A stretch of DNA of 28,113 bases from Geothermovivens sp964644845. Lineage in GTDB: Bacteria; Zhuqueibacterota; Zhuqueibacteria; Oleimicrobiales; Geothermoviventaceae. Positions within the stretch are counted from its first letter, which is position 1. The number at the start of each line of letters is the position of its first letter. The notes under the pieces are model-generated. The model was not told the DNA's origin, searched no databases, and saw nothing but the letters and a program-made list of their open reading frames with translations. A program made the position numbers and the translations under genes. This document shows positions 1 to 7,441 of the stretch, piece by piece. The DNA lies in NCBI GenBank assembly GCA_964644845.1, contig CAZXXS010000103.1:1-28113 (forward strand), read 5' to 3'.

Positions 1-43
1 TGGGGATAGCAAACCAAACACGCCCGCGACGCCGGACGCGCTT

Positions 44-77
44 TTTTCCAGCAGCGGAATTCATTCCGCTGCGGAAA
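44..77. repeat. Long imperfect palindrome
   Basis: GCAGCGGAAT and ATTCCGCTGC form a perfect 10-bp inverted repeat around a TC centre. It is extended by TTTTCC on the left and GGAAAA on the right, with one bulged A, giving about 16 paired positions. The flanking T run lies upstream on the plus strand, so as a terminator it would act only on minus-strand transcripts, where the run becomes A-rich then T-rich. Role unknown; it may be an extragenic palindrome. Confidence 0.5.
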
Positions 78-161
78 AGGGACAACAAACACGCGACGAC
101 TACACCTCTCCTCGCTCGCGAGAAGCTCTAACACAGTCAGCCCGTGGGGCTCGCAATCTCC

Positions 162-184
162 GCCCGGAGATCAAATCTCCGGGC
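162..184. repeat. Perfect 10-bp palindrome, CAA loop
   Basis: GCCCGGAGAT and ATCTCCGGGC are perfect inverted repeats separated by CAA. The unit is followed by TACGTGAAAG and then another hairpin. A similar GAGCTACATGAC stretch recurs near 449-460, so this is probably one member of a repeat family. Confidence 0.55.
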
Positions 185-199
185 TACGTGAAAGAAACC

Positions 200-215
200 G
201 CCGCCTGAAGGCGGC
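200..215. repeat. Perfect 7-bp palindrome
   Basis: GCCGCCT and AGGCGGC flank a GA centre. The hairpin is not followed by a T run on either strand, so it is unlikely to be an intrinsic terminator. It lies at the same relative place in its unit as the CGCCT..AGGCG hairpin near 465-478. Confidence 0.5.
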
Positions 216-359
216 TCCGTCCAAAACACCCGTCCCTGTTTTTCAGTTTCTTCATCCCCGCATCCCCGACCATCCTCACACCCCCTCCCGGCGATGAAAA
301 AGCTCTCCCCGAGTCTCTAACATTCCCCGTCTTTCGAGTTCAAGAGAGCGAAAAGCCAT

Positions 360-431
360 GCGGCCCCGCCAGTCGTTGCAGCGGACTTGCGTTTCACGGT
401 AGTCGGAGGATTCATTCCTCGGCGGGGCCGC
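360..431. repeat. 11-bp inverted repeat enclosing 50 bases
   Basis: GCGGCCCCGCC at the left end is matched perfectly by GGCGGGGCCGC at the right end. The enclosed segment carries a smaller GAGGA..TCCTC hairpin. Length and perfection argue against chance, but I see no flanking direct repeat or transposase to call a mobile element. A folded RNA or a palindromic repeat cluster are both possible. Confidence 0.45.
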
Positions 432-444
432 CTAAGAATCTAAT

Positions 445-487
445 CCCCGAGCTACATGACAAGACGCCTGCTGAGGCGGGCTCGGGG
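445..487. repeat. Nested hairpin
   Basis: The outer arms CCCCGAGC and GCTCGGGG are perfect complements and enclose an inner CGCCT-GCTG-AGGCG hairpin. A further small hairpin, GCTGCG-TG-CGCAGC, follows directly at 489-502. The unit looks like a diverged copy of the one near 174-217. Confidence 0.5.
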
Positions 488-690
488 AGCTGCGTGCGCA
501 GCGCTCATTCAAAGAAGAGATCGGTATGAGCCAGACTCGGCGCTCGGGTTTTCACATACACTTGGAGTCTTTGCCTCTGAAGAAGCGGTTGAATTTTGCG
601 CGTGAATTTGCCAAGTTGTGAGTGTTGAGGAACGCACGCCCGAAAACATTCGAACACAACGGATCCCGCGAAGGCAAGAGAGTAGCCGCG

Positions 691-3357
691 ATGAACGTTC
701 GATCGACATGGCCCGTGTTGGCTCTCGTTCTTCTTGCTGCGAGTTGTTCTCACCGAGAACGCCCGTCTGACTACGTAAATCCGATGATCGGCACTCGCGG
801 TCCGGGCAACTCCATTCCTGGTGCCACATGTCCTCACGCACCAGTGAAGCTGAGTCCGGACTGTGTCACATCGCCGCTCGGTGGTTACGAGTACGACGAC
901 TCGCAGATTGCTGGATTCAGCCACTGCCATCTTGAAGGAAGCGGCGGTGGCGCTTACGGCTTTGTTTTGCTGACGCCTTACGTCGGTTCTCTGGAAGGCA
1001 TCCGGAGAGGCAAATGCTTTAGCCGCTACACGCACGACCGTGAAAAGGCCACAGCAGGCTACTACGCCGTGGATCTGCTGGATTACGGTGTAACCGCCGA
1101 ACTCACTGCCACAGAGCACGTGGGACTCCACCGCTACACGTTTCCTGAGGACACTTCAGCCCTCGTGCTGGTCGACCTGGGCCATTCTCTCGCCTACCCG
1201 AACACGGACGGTTGGATCGAGATCATCGGGGACTCGGCCGTGGCTGGCTACGGCCAGTACGGGTCTCCGGGATTTTGGCAGGTAACACAGGTGTACTTCT
1301 ACGCCACTTTCAACAGACGATTCAATCGCTTTGGCACCTGGCGAGGCTGCGAACTGGTCCGGCCGTACGAGGTAATTCCAACCCGATACCTGATGCCTCC
1401 GGGGACGGGACAAGAAGTCCACGGCCTCAAGGCTGAGTATTTCAACAACCCGGATCTCAGTGGTAAGCCGGTCTTCACCAGGATTGAGCCTGTGGTGAAT
1501 CACCGCTGGGGAACACGGCGTCCGGATCCACGCCTGCCGCTGGATCACTTCTCGGTGCGCTGGACAGGCAAGCTGGTTCCCCCCTCCAGCGGCCTGTACC
1601 GGCTTCGGGTAGAACGCGACGACGGGATTCGTCTGTTCCTGGACGGTCAGCTGCTGCTTGACAAATGGTCAAACGCCCACGGTGAAACCCCGGAGGAGGT
1701 TACGGTCAAACTGGAAGGCGGTCGACCGTACGATCTCAAGTTGGAGTACTTCGAGGGAATCGGCGTGGCACTGGTCCGACTCAAATGGGACCATGTGGAA
1801 CCGCGCGGGGAACTGAGGTCTGGCTTCTGCAGAGCAGAGGGAAAACGCGTCGGGGCGTATCTGGATTTTGGTCACCTCAGCAAGCCTCTGGTGGTGAGAG
1901 TTGGCATCTCTTTTGTCAGCGTGGAACAGGCCCGCCGTTACGTCCAACGAGAAGCCCCTCCGCAAACGTCTTTTAACGCGGTTCGCGAGGCGACACGGGC
2001 TCTTTGGGACAGCACCCTAGGTATCATCCAGGTGGAAGGCGGCACACGCGACCAGAAGGTCAAGTTCTACACGGCTCTCTACCGCTACTTCACCGTTCCA
2101 GTGAACTACTGCGAAGCCCATCAGTACTACTCGGCCCCAAGAGGCCAGCCGGGACTTCACGCCTGCCCGGACTGGCGATTCTTCGGTGACGACTGGGCCG
2201 CTTGGGACACGTACCGTACAAACCATCCGCTACGAACTCTGATCGAGCCGCAGAGTGTGGCCGACGTCGCCCGGACGTATCTGGCGATCTACCAGCAAAC
2301 GCAGCGCCTCCCATCGATCATCGGACACTCCGGGGGCGACGCCATGGCCGGTAACCACGCTGTAACCATTCTCACGGACTTCGCCGTCAAGGGATTCAGA
2401 GGGTTTGATCTAAATCTGGCTTACCGGGCCGTAAAGGAAGATGCTCTTCTGCACGCTTTCCCAACAACCCAGCTGCAGAAAGAGTACGAACGGCTCGGGT
2501 ACGTAGCCTTCAGCCGGGACGGTGGGCTTCGTGAGAAAGGGAGCGTGTCGTGGACGTTGGAGCGGTGCTACAACGACTGGTGTGTTGCCCAAATGGCCAA
2601 ACTCCTCGGGTACGAAAAGGACTACCATTTTTTTCTGAACCGCAGCCGCAATTACAAGAATCTCTTCGATGCCAAAACGGGGTTCCTCCGGCCCCGCTAC
2701 GCCGACGGTCGCTGGAAGGAAGATTTCGACCCAGCAAGTAAACCGGGTTCCGCAAACGGCTTTCAGGAAAGCAATGCCTGGCAAGAAACCTGGTACGTGC
2801 CCCACGACATCCCTGGACTGATCCAGCTGATGGGTGGCCCAAAGGCTTTTGTGGCCAAGCTCGACGCCTACTTCGCCAGCGGACAACATCGGCAGGTCAA
2901 CCAGCCAGTTTTTCTGAATCCGTTCCTGTACGCCTGCGCTGGTGCAGCCTGGAAAACCCAGGAAACCGTCCGCCGCATTATGGCGGAATGGTACAGCAAC
3001 ACACCGGACGGCATCGCTGGCAACAGCGACTCAGCCTCGATGTACGCCTGGTATGTTCTGGCCGCACTTGGCATCTACCCGATCACACCCGGCAGCGACT
3101 GGTTCGTTATCGCCAGTCCTGTGTTTCGTCGTGCTACCCTTCATTTGCGTCGGCCACTCGGTCCAGGGACCTTCGTAATCCGGGCAGACGGTGCTTCAAC
3201 GAAGAACATTTACGTCCAGGAGGTGCGTTTGAACGGCCGCCCCCTCAAGCGCGCTCTGATTCGTTTCCGGGAGATCACCCCAGGTGGCGAACTTCAACTG
3301 CGAATGGGTCCGAAGCCGTCCCAATGGGGCAACAACAAATGTGCTCAAATTCGTTAG
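691..3357 (+). CDS. GH92-family alpha-mannosidase lipoprotein with PA14 insert
   Basis: Probable exported alpha-1,2-mannosidase-like glycosidase of family GH92, 888 residues from this ATG. An upstream in-frame GTG at 622 would add 23 non-signal residues, so I prefer 691, which gives a classic lipoprotein signal: a hydrophobic run ending LLAASC, with the lipid-bearing Cys near residue 19. The N-terminal beta-sandwich shows the family's YVNPMIGT and GFSHCHLEGSG motifs. A PA14 domain (about residues 246-370, LKAEYF through LRLKWD) interrupts it just before VGAYLDFG. The catalytic barrel follows, with GGDAMAGNH near 548-556 and ESNAWQETWYVPHD near 693, where Glu693 fits the family's general acid. 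The other catalytic motif reads GNSDSASM near 777-784 instead of the usual GNEDxGQM; its Asp is kept. PA14 suggests carbohydrate binding. Family call firm; exact substrate unknown. Confidence 0.9.
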   Translation: MNVRSTWPVLALVLLAASCSHRERPSDYVNPMIGTRGPGNSIPGATCPHAPVKLSPDCVTSPLGGYEYDDSQIAGFSHCHLEGSGGGAYGFVLLTPYVGSLEGIRRGKCFSRYTHDREKATAGYYAVDLLDYGVTAELTATEHVGLHRYTFPEDTSALVLVDLGHSLAYPNTDGWIEIIGDSAVAGYGQYGSPGFWQVTQVYFYATFNRRFNRFGTWRGCELVRPYEVIPTRYLMPPGTGQEVHGLKAEYFNNPDLSGKPVFTRIEPVVNHRWGTRRPDPRLPLDHFSVRWTGKLVPPSSGLYRLRVERDDGIRLFLDGQLLLDKWSNAHGETPEEVTVKLEGGRPYDLKLEYFEGIGVALVRLKWDHVEPRGELRSGFCRAEGKRVGAYLDFGHLSKPLVVRVGISFVSVEQARRYVQREAPPQTSFNAVREATRALWDSTLGIIQVEGGTRDQKVKFYTALYRYFTVPVNYCEAHQYYSAPRGQPGLHACPDWRFFGDDWAAWDTYRTNHPLRTLIEPQSVADVARTYLAIYQQTQRLPSIIGHSGGDAMAGNHAVTILTDFAVKGFRGFDLNLAYRAVKEDALLHAFPTTQLQKEYERLGYVAFSRDGGLREKGSVSWTLERCYNDWCVAQMAKLLGYEKDYHFFLNRSRNYKNLFDAKTGFLRPRYADGRWKEDFDPASKPGSANGFQESNAWQETWYVPHDIPGLIQLMGGPKAFVAKLDAYFASGQHRQVNQPVFLNPFLYACAGAAWKTQETVRRIMAEWYSNTPDGIAGNSDSASMYAWYVLAALGIYPITPGSDWFVIASPVFRRATLHLRRPLGPGTFVIRADGASTKNIYVQEVRLNGRPLKRALIRFREITPGGELQLRMGPKPSQWGNNKCAQIR

Positions 3358-3703
3358 GGTTTTCCTCCGCTTCTCGCGACGGGGATCCTGCCGGCCCCGC
3401 CCTGCGCGGCACGTAGCGGGTCAAAACGGTTCTTAGGCACTCCAATTTCTACCAGGGTTCAGCCTGGGCTCCGAAACACGGAGTCTCGGCGGCAGGGCCT
3501 TCCGTCATCGCAGACCCTACTTTCGCAGCCGAGCAGCGAGATCCAAAAGCTCCCTCCCCTGAAGCATCTGCCTTTTCGAGTCGTCGCACGATTGCGCGCC
3601 CAAACCACGCTTTTCCCCGAACCGTTCCTCGCGCCGCAAAGAAAAAGCCCCGCCAGTTCGGCGGGGCTTTGCTCTTCACACCGGAACGTCGTTGGCAAAC
3701 GCC
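3358..3703. other. Convergent intergenic region
   Basis: This lies between the plus-strand mannosidase gene and the minus-strand acyl-CoA dehydrogenase gene, whose 3' ends face each other. Apart from the hairpin terminator near its right end I see nothing in it: the open frames lack start signals and family resemblance. No separate terminator is visible close behind the mannosidase stop, so both genes may share the bidirectional one. Confidence 0.6.
3642..3670. terminator. Bidirectional intrinsic terminator
   Basis: GCCCCGCC and GGCGGGGC form a perfect 8-bp stem with loop AGTTC, lengthened to 11 bp by AAA/TTT. Read on the minus strand it is followed by TTTTTCTTT about 30 bases after the acyl-CoA dehydrogenase stop, so it should end the fatty-acid operon. 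On the plus strand a shorter TTT follows, so it may also stop mannosidase transcripts. Confidence 0.85.
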
Positions 3704-4861
3704 TCAGTGTTTGCTCGCACTCTCCTTGATCAGGTGGCGCGCAATTACGTTGCGTTGAATCTGGTTTGTTCCTTCGTAGATCTGGGTGATCTTTGCGTCT
3801 CGCATGTACTTCTCGACCGGGTATTCACGCATGTAGCCGTAGCCACCGAAAATCTGCACCGCGTCTGTAGTAACGCGCATGGCCACGTCGCTGGCGAAAA
3901 GCTTGGTCATGGCCGAGACCTTGCCGTAGTCCTTGCCGCCTGAATCGATGTAGCGCGCCACGGCGTAGATCAGAGCGCGGGCGGCCTCGATCTGCGTCGC
4001 CATGTCGGCCAGCATGTGTTGAATGGCCTGGAACGACGAGATCGACTGGCCGAACTGTTTGCGCTGGCGCGCGTAGTCCACAGCCAGGTCCAGGGCGCCC
4101 TGAGCGATTCCCAACGCCTGTGCGGCCACGCCCGGCCGGGACTGATCCAGGGTCTGCAAAGCCACGATGAATCCCAGCCCTTCGCGGCCAATCAAGTTTT
4201 CCTTGGGAACCCGACAATTTTCGAAGTGAATCTCGGCCGTTGCCGAGGCCCGAATGCCCATTTTGTCTTCCTTCTTACCGATCACAAGTCCGGGCGTGTC
4301 CGCTTCGACCACAAACGCCGACGCCCCACGACCTCCTTTCTTGGGGTTGGTCATGGCAATCACAGTGTAAATGCCGGCCACACCGCCATTTGTGATGAAG
4401 TGTTTGGTCCCGTTCAGTACGTAGTAGTCCCCATCTTTGACTGCTGTTGTACGGATAGCACCCGCATCGGAGCCAGCCTCTGGTTCCGTAAGGCAGAAAC
4501 CCGCGAGCATTTCGCCTTCGGCCAGCCGCGGGAGGTAACGCTGCTTGAGCTCCGGCGAACCGGCGATCAGCAAAGGAAATGCCCCCAGCGCTGTGCCTGC
4601 TACCGACAGCGCAATGCCACCGCAGGCTTTGGACAGTTCTTCCGTCACCAGGGCCAGGCCGAACACACCCATTCCCAGACCACCGTACTCCTCGGGAATG
4701 GCCACAGCAAACAGACCTGCCTCCCTGAATACGTCGACCATCTCCCACGGGAACTCCCCCGACTGGTCGTACTTGGCCGCCACCGGCCTTACTTTTTCAT
4801 TCGCGATGCGTCGCGTAAGCTCTTGTAGTTCTTTCTCCTCTTCAGTCAGAAAGTAGTCCAT
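3704..4861 (-). CDS. Acyl-CoA dehydrogenase
   Basis: FAD-dependent acyl-CoA dehydrogenase, 385 residues, which introduces the alpha-beta double bond into acyl-CoA and passes electrons to an electron-transfer flavoprotein. Seen in the protein: the family signature CLTEPEAGSDAG, the FAD-binding region around residues 270-290, GGYGYMREYPVEKYMRDAK, and IYEGTNQIQ with Glu363 in the catalytic-base position of the short- and branched-chain subfamilies. I chose the ATG giving MDYFLTEEE because GAGGGTG lies just upstream and family members start there; an in-frame start eight codons earlier runs into the preceding gene. It lies 7 bases after rnc and is the last gene before the terminator. A catabolic enzyme at the end of a biosynthetic operon is unusual. 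Chain-length preference cannot be read from the sequence; no ETF genes are in the window. Confidence 0.93.
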   Translation of the reverse strand: MDYFLTEEEKELQELTRRIANEKVRPVAAKYDQSGEFPWEMVDVFREAGLFAVAIPEEYGGLGMGVFGLALVTEELSKACGGIALSVAGTALGAFPLLIAGSPELKQRYLPRLAEGEMLAGFCLTEPEAGSDAGAIRTTAVKDGDYYVLNGTKHFITNGGVAGIYTVIAMTNPKKGGRGASAFVVEADTPGLVIGKKEDKMGIRASATAEIHFENCRVPKENLIGREGLGFIVALQTLDQSRPGVAAQALGIAQGALDLAVDYARQRKQFGQSISSFQAIQHMLADMATQIEAARALIYAVARYIDSGGKDYGKVSAMTKLFASDVAMRVTTDAVQIFGGYGYMREYPVEKYMRDAKITQIYEGTNQIQRNVIARHLIKESASKH

Positions 4862-4868
4862 GGCACCC

Positions 4869-5747
4869 TCAGTTTCGTACAACACCCAATTGTTTCAGTG
4901 CCTCGCGAGCAGCAAGTTGCTCAGCGCGCTTCTTGGTGGGGCCCTTTCCAACGCCACTGGCCTTCTCAGCCACAGAAACCTGGATCGTGAACGTCTTGTC
5001 GTGGTCCGGGCCTTCCTCCTTCAGAACCGTGTAAATCGGATTCCCCCACCCTCGCGCCTGAGCGTACTCCAAGAGCTCGCTCTTGTAGTTCCTGTAGAGT
5101 TCCTCACTCAGGAATTCGTTCATCTGAGCCAGAACGAAACGCCGGACGAAACGCATGGCTTCGCCGAATCCAGCGTCCAGGTAAATGGCCCCCACCAGCG
5201 CCTCCAGCGTGTCTGCCAGAATGCTGGGTCGCTGACGGCCACCGCTGCGTTCTTCGGCAGGGCTCATCAAGATGTACTCGCCGAGCCGTAAGTCCCGTGC
5301 CACCCGGGACAAGATGCGGCGACTCACGACTACGGACTTCATGTTGGTGAGCTCGCCTTCGGGCTTGCGAGGGAAACGCTTAAAAAGAAACTCGGTGACC
5401 GCAAGTCCAAGCACCGCGTCACCGAGCAACTCAAGGCGTTCGTTGGAAACAAGCCGGCTCCTCCGCGTTCCCGACAGCGAGGACCGGTGCGTCAGCGCCT
5501 GTTCCAGAAGTTCCCGGTCCCGAAATCGGTAACCAATGACCTGACCGAGCCTTTCCAGCCTATCCTCACCGATTTCCCGTTTGCCCGTGATCCGCGCCAG
5601 GAGCCTTTGCCACCACGTTGTCGGTTCACTTTTGGTGACACCTCTCTCGACAGCAGGGGTCTGAGGTCGAGGGTTCCTCTTCGCCCTGTTGCGCCGCCGT
5701 CTTTGCGGTGTCCTCCTCGCTTTCGTTCCCTCAGACGTGCCACTCAC
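4869..5747 (-). CDS. rnc: Ribonuclease III
   Basis: Double-strand-specific endoribonuclease that matures rRNA and cuts structured mRNAs. The catalytic domain carries the signature NERLELLGDAVLG at about 102-114, with the acidic metal-binding residues. The C-terminal double-stranded RNA-binding domain runs from about 218 (NYKSELLEYAQ) to the end, with the typical KKRAEQLAAREAL helix. At 292 residues it is longer than the usual 220-240, because about 60 residues precede the catalytic domain, including a very basic stretch (PQRRRRNRAKR near 14-24). The GTG start has only a weak ribosome-binding site; no better start lies between it and the domain. It follows fabF by 9 bases, a conserved arrangement. 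Confidence 0.95.
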   Translation of the reverse strand: MSGTSEGTKARRTPQRRRRNRAKRNPRPQTPAVERGVTKSEPTTWWQRLLARITGKREIGEDRLERLGQVIGYRFRDRELLEQALTHRSSLSGTRRSRLVSNERLELLGDAVLGLAVTEFLFKRFPRKPEGELTNMKSVVVSRRILSRVARDLRLGEYILMSPAEERSGGRQRPSILADTLEALVGAIYLDAGFGEAMRFVRRFVLAQMNEFLSEELYRNYKSELLEYAQARGWGNPIYTVLKEEGPDHDKTFTIQVSVAEKASGVGKGPTKKRAEQLAAREALKQLGVVRN

Positions 5748-5756
5748 CTACAATTC

Positions 5757-7001
5757 TCACTCGAACTTCCTGGTCACCAAACAAACGTTGTGACCGCCAA
5801 ATCCAAAGCTGTTCGAGATGGCCACGCGTACCTGCCGCTGGACGGACTCGTTCGGCACGTAGTACAGATCGCACTCCGGGTCTCTTTCTTCGTAGTTGAT
5901 CGTCGGGTGGATCACATCGTTGGCCACCGTCAGCACTGTGGCAATTTCTTCCACTGCGCCGCTTGCTCCGAGCAGGTGTCCTACCATCGACTTGGTGGAG
6001 CTGACTGCGATCTCGTAGGCGCGCTCGCCGAATACACTCTTGATCGCCTTCGTCTCCATCCGGTCGTTGTACGGTGTGGAGGTGCCGTGAGCATTGATGT
6101 AGTCGACCTCGTCCGGAGTGATGCCCGCGTCTTGTAAAGCCCGCTTCATGGCCAGCGCCGCTCCGGAGCCGTCCGGCACGGGAGCCGTGATGTGGTACGC
6201 ATCTGCCGTGAAGCCAACCCCCACCAGTTCCGCGTAGATCTTGGCCCCGCGAGCCTGGGCGTGTTCGAGGGATTCCAAAATCAGGGCTCCGGCTCCCTCA
6301 CCCATCACGAACCCGTCGCGCTGCGCATCGAAGGGTCGACTGGCGCGTTCGGGCTCGTCGTTGCGCGTCGAAAGCGCATGCATGGCGTTGAACCCGGCGA
6401 TTCCCATCGGCAAAATGACGGCTTCCGACCCGCCCGTCACCATCACATCGGCCTCACCACGCTGAACAATGCGCATGGCATCCCCGATCGCGTGCGAGCT
6501 GGAAGCGCACGCCGAGATCGTTGAGTAGTTGGGCCCTTTGAAACCGTACATGATGGACACGTGCCCGGGAACAATGTCGGCAATCAACATCGGGATGAAG
6601 AATGGGCTCACGCGGTTCGGGCCGTAGTCGAAAAGCTTCTTGATCTCGCGCGCGAAAGTTTCCATCCCTCCAATGCCCGAGGCCATCAAAACCCCGACCC
6701 GCTCCTTGTCCACGTTGGCCTGGTCGAGCCCGGAATCTTCGATGGCCATTTTGGCCGCTGCCACACCGTAGTGGCAGAAACGGTCCATCCTTCGGGCTTC
6801 TTTTCTGTCGAGAAACTGGGTAGCATCGAAATCCTTCACTTCCGCGGCGATCTTCGTGTCGTGCCCCGTGGTGTCCCACCTGGTGATGGGGCCAACACCG
6901 CTTTTTCCGGCCTGCAGGTTCGCCCAGAACTCCTCAACGGTGTTGCCAACGGGACTGATTACACCTAACCCCGTGATCACTACCCGGTGATTTTCAGCCA
7001 T
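5757..7001 (-). CDS. fabF: 3-oxoacyl-ACP synthase II
   Basis: Condensing enzyme of type II fatty-acid synthesis: it joins malonyl-ACP to a growing acyl-ACP with loss of CO2, in the cytoplasm. At 414 residues it is standard length. The catalytic triad is in place: Cys165 in STISACASSSHA, His305 in NAHGTSTPYND and His342 in KSMVGHLLGASGA. The N-terminus VVITGLGVISPVGN is typical of FabF. It sits between acpP and rnc as in many bacteria. The ribosome-binding site is poor (AGGG about 9 bases upstream), and a hairpin lies in the 118-base gap to acpP, so its expression may be set apart from that of acpP. Confidence 0.97.
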   Translation of the reverse strand: MAENHRVVITGLGVISPVGNTVEEFWANLQAGKSGVGPITRWDTTGHDTKIAAEVKDFDATQFLDRKEARRMDRFCHYGVAAAKMAIEDSGLDQANVDKERVGVLMASGIGGMETFAREIKKLFDYGPNRVSPFFIPMLIADIVPGHVSIMYGFKGPNYSTISACASSSHAIGDAMRIVQRGEADVMVTGGSEAVILPMGIAGFNAMHALSTRNDEPERASRPFDAQRDGFVMGEGAGALILESLEHAQARGAKIYAELVGVGFTADAYHITAPVPDGSGAALAMKRALQDAGITPDEVDYINAHGTSTPYNDRMETKAIKSVFGERAYEIAVSSTKSMVGHLLGASGAVEEIATVLTVANDVIHPTINYEERDPECDLYYVPNESVQRQVRVAISNSFGFGGHNVCLVTRKFE

Positions 7002-7058
7002 AAAGTGTCCCTAATTTGTCCAACCAGCTGCTTCGACGCTGCACCCCACCCGAGAACG

Positions 7059-7084
7059 TTCGCTTCTCGCCTTCTCGAAGCGAA
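7059..7084 (-). other. Hairpin between acpP and fabF
   Basis: TTCGCTTC and GAAGCGAA form a perfect 8-bp stem around a 10-base loop, about 36 bases after the acpP stop and 57 before fabF. There is no T run, so it is not an intrinsic terminator. It could protect the 3' end of a short acpP transcript or be a processing site. Confidence 0.4.
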
Positions 7085-7119
7085 ACAGTCGGCCCCTTTA
7101 CCGTCCAAGCGTTGCCGGC

Positions 7120-7380
7120 CTACTGTTCCTTCTCGGCCATCTTCTGGTGCAGGTATTCCAATGCCTTACCCACGGTCGTCAGCTTTTCAGCTTCTTCGTC
7201 TGGGATTTCGATGTCAAACTCTTCTTCGAACGCCATCACCAGTTCCACAGTGTCCAGCGAGTCGGCACCGAGGTCGTCGATGAATGAAGCTTCGGGGGTA
7301 ACGGCGTCCGGATCTACACCCAGCTGTTCCACGATGATCTCTTTTACCCGGTTTTCCATCTCTTGGATGTTTTCTGCCAT
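7120..7380 (-). CDS. acpP: Acyl carrier protein
   Basis: Small acidic carrier that holds acyl chains on a phosphopantetheine arm during fatty-acid synthesis. The 86-residue protein has the invariant attachment site GADSLDTVEL, with Ser41 as the modified residue, and the usual acidic helix II (VMAFEEEFDIEIPDEEAEK). AGGAGG lies 9 bases before the ATG, among the best ribosome-binding sites in the window, as expected for an abundant protein. It lies between fabG and fabF. No holo-ACP synthase gene is present here. Confidence 0.97.
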   Translation of the reverse strand: MAENIQEMENRVKEIIVEQLGVDPDAVTPEASFIDDLGADSLDTVELVMAFEEEFDIEIPDEEAEKLTTVGKALEYLHQKMAEKEQ

Positions 7381-7441
7381 GACCTACGTCCTCCTGTGTC
7401 CTAAGTTAACCCTCAACACCCTTCACCAATTCCCGGAATTT

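Larger units (their letters stand above)
1..620. other. Palindrome-rich gene-free region
   Basis: No convincing coding sequence is present on either strand. The open frames here are short or extend antisense into the mannosidase gene. The stretch holds at least five inverted repeats, listed separately, several with very short loops of 2 to 5 bases. Two sub-regions, around 174-217 and 441-486, look like diverged copies of one unit: both run from an AATCTCCGGGCTAC-like or AATCCCCGAGCTAC-like start into a CGCCTG..AGGCGG hairpin. This resembles an interspersed extragenic palindrome family. I see no strong promoter for the downstream gene. Confidence 0.6.

Noticed and set aside
360..431. Insertion sequence or miniature transposon
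   Set aside because: Inverted repeats are present, but no flanking target duplication or transposase can be seen, so I list it only as a repeat.
1..620. CRISPR array
   Set aside because: The palindromes differ in sequence and spacing; there are no regular repeats with uniform spacers and no cas genes.
4016..4828. Plus-strand open frame of 270 codons
   Set aside because: Antisense to the acyl-CoA dehydrogenase gene; no recognisable domain and no ribosome-binding site.
5487..6137. Plus-strand open frame of 216 codons
   Set aside because: Spans the antisense of the fabF 3' part and rnc 5' part; compositional shadow.
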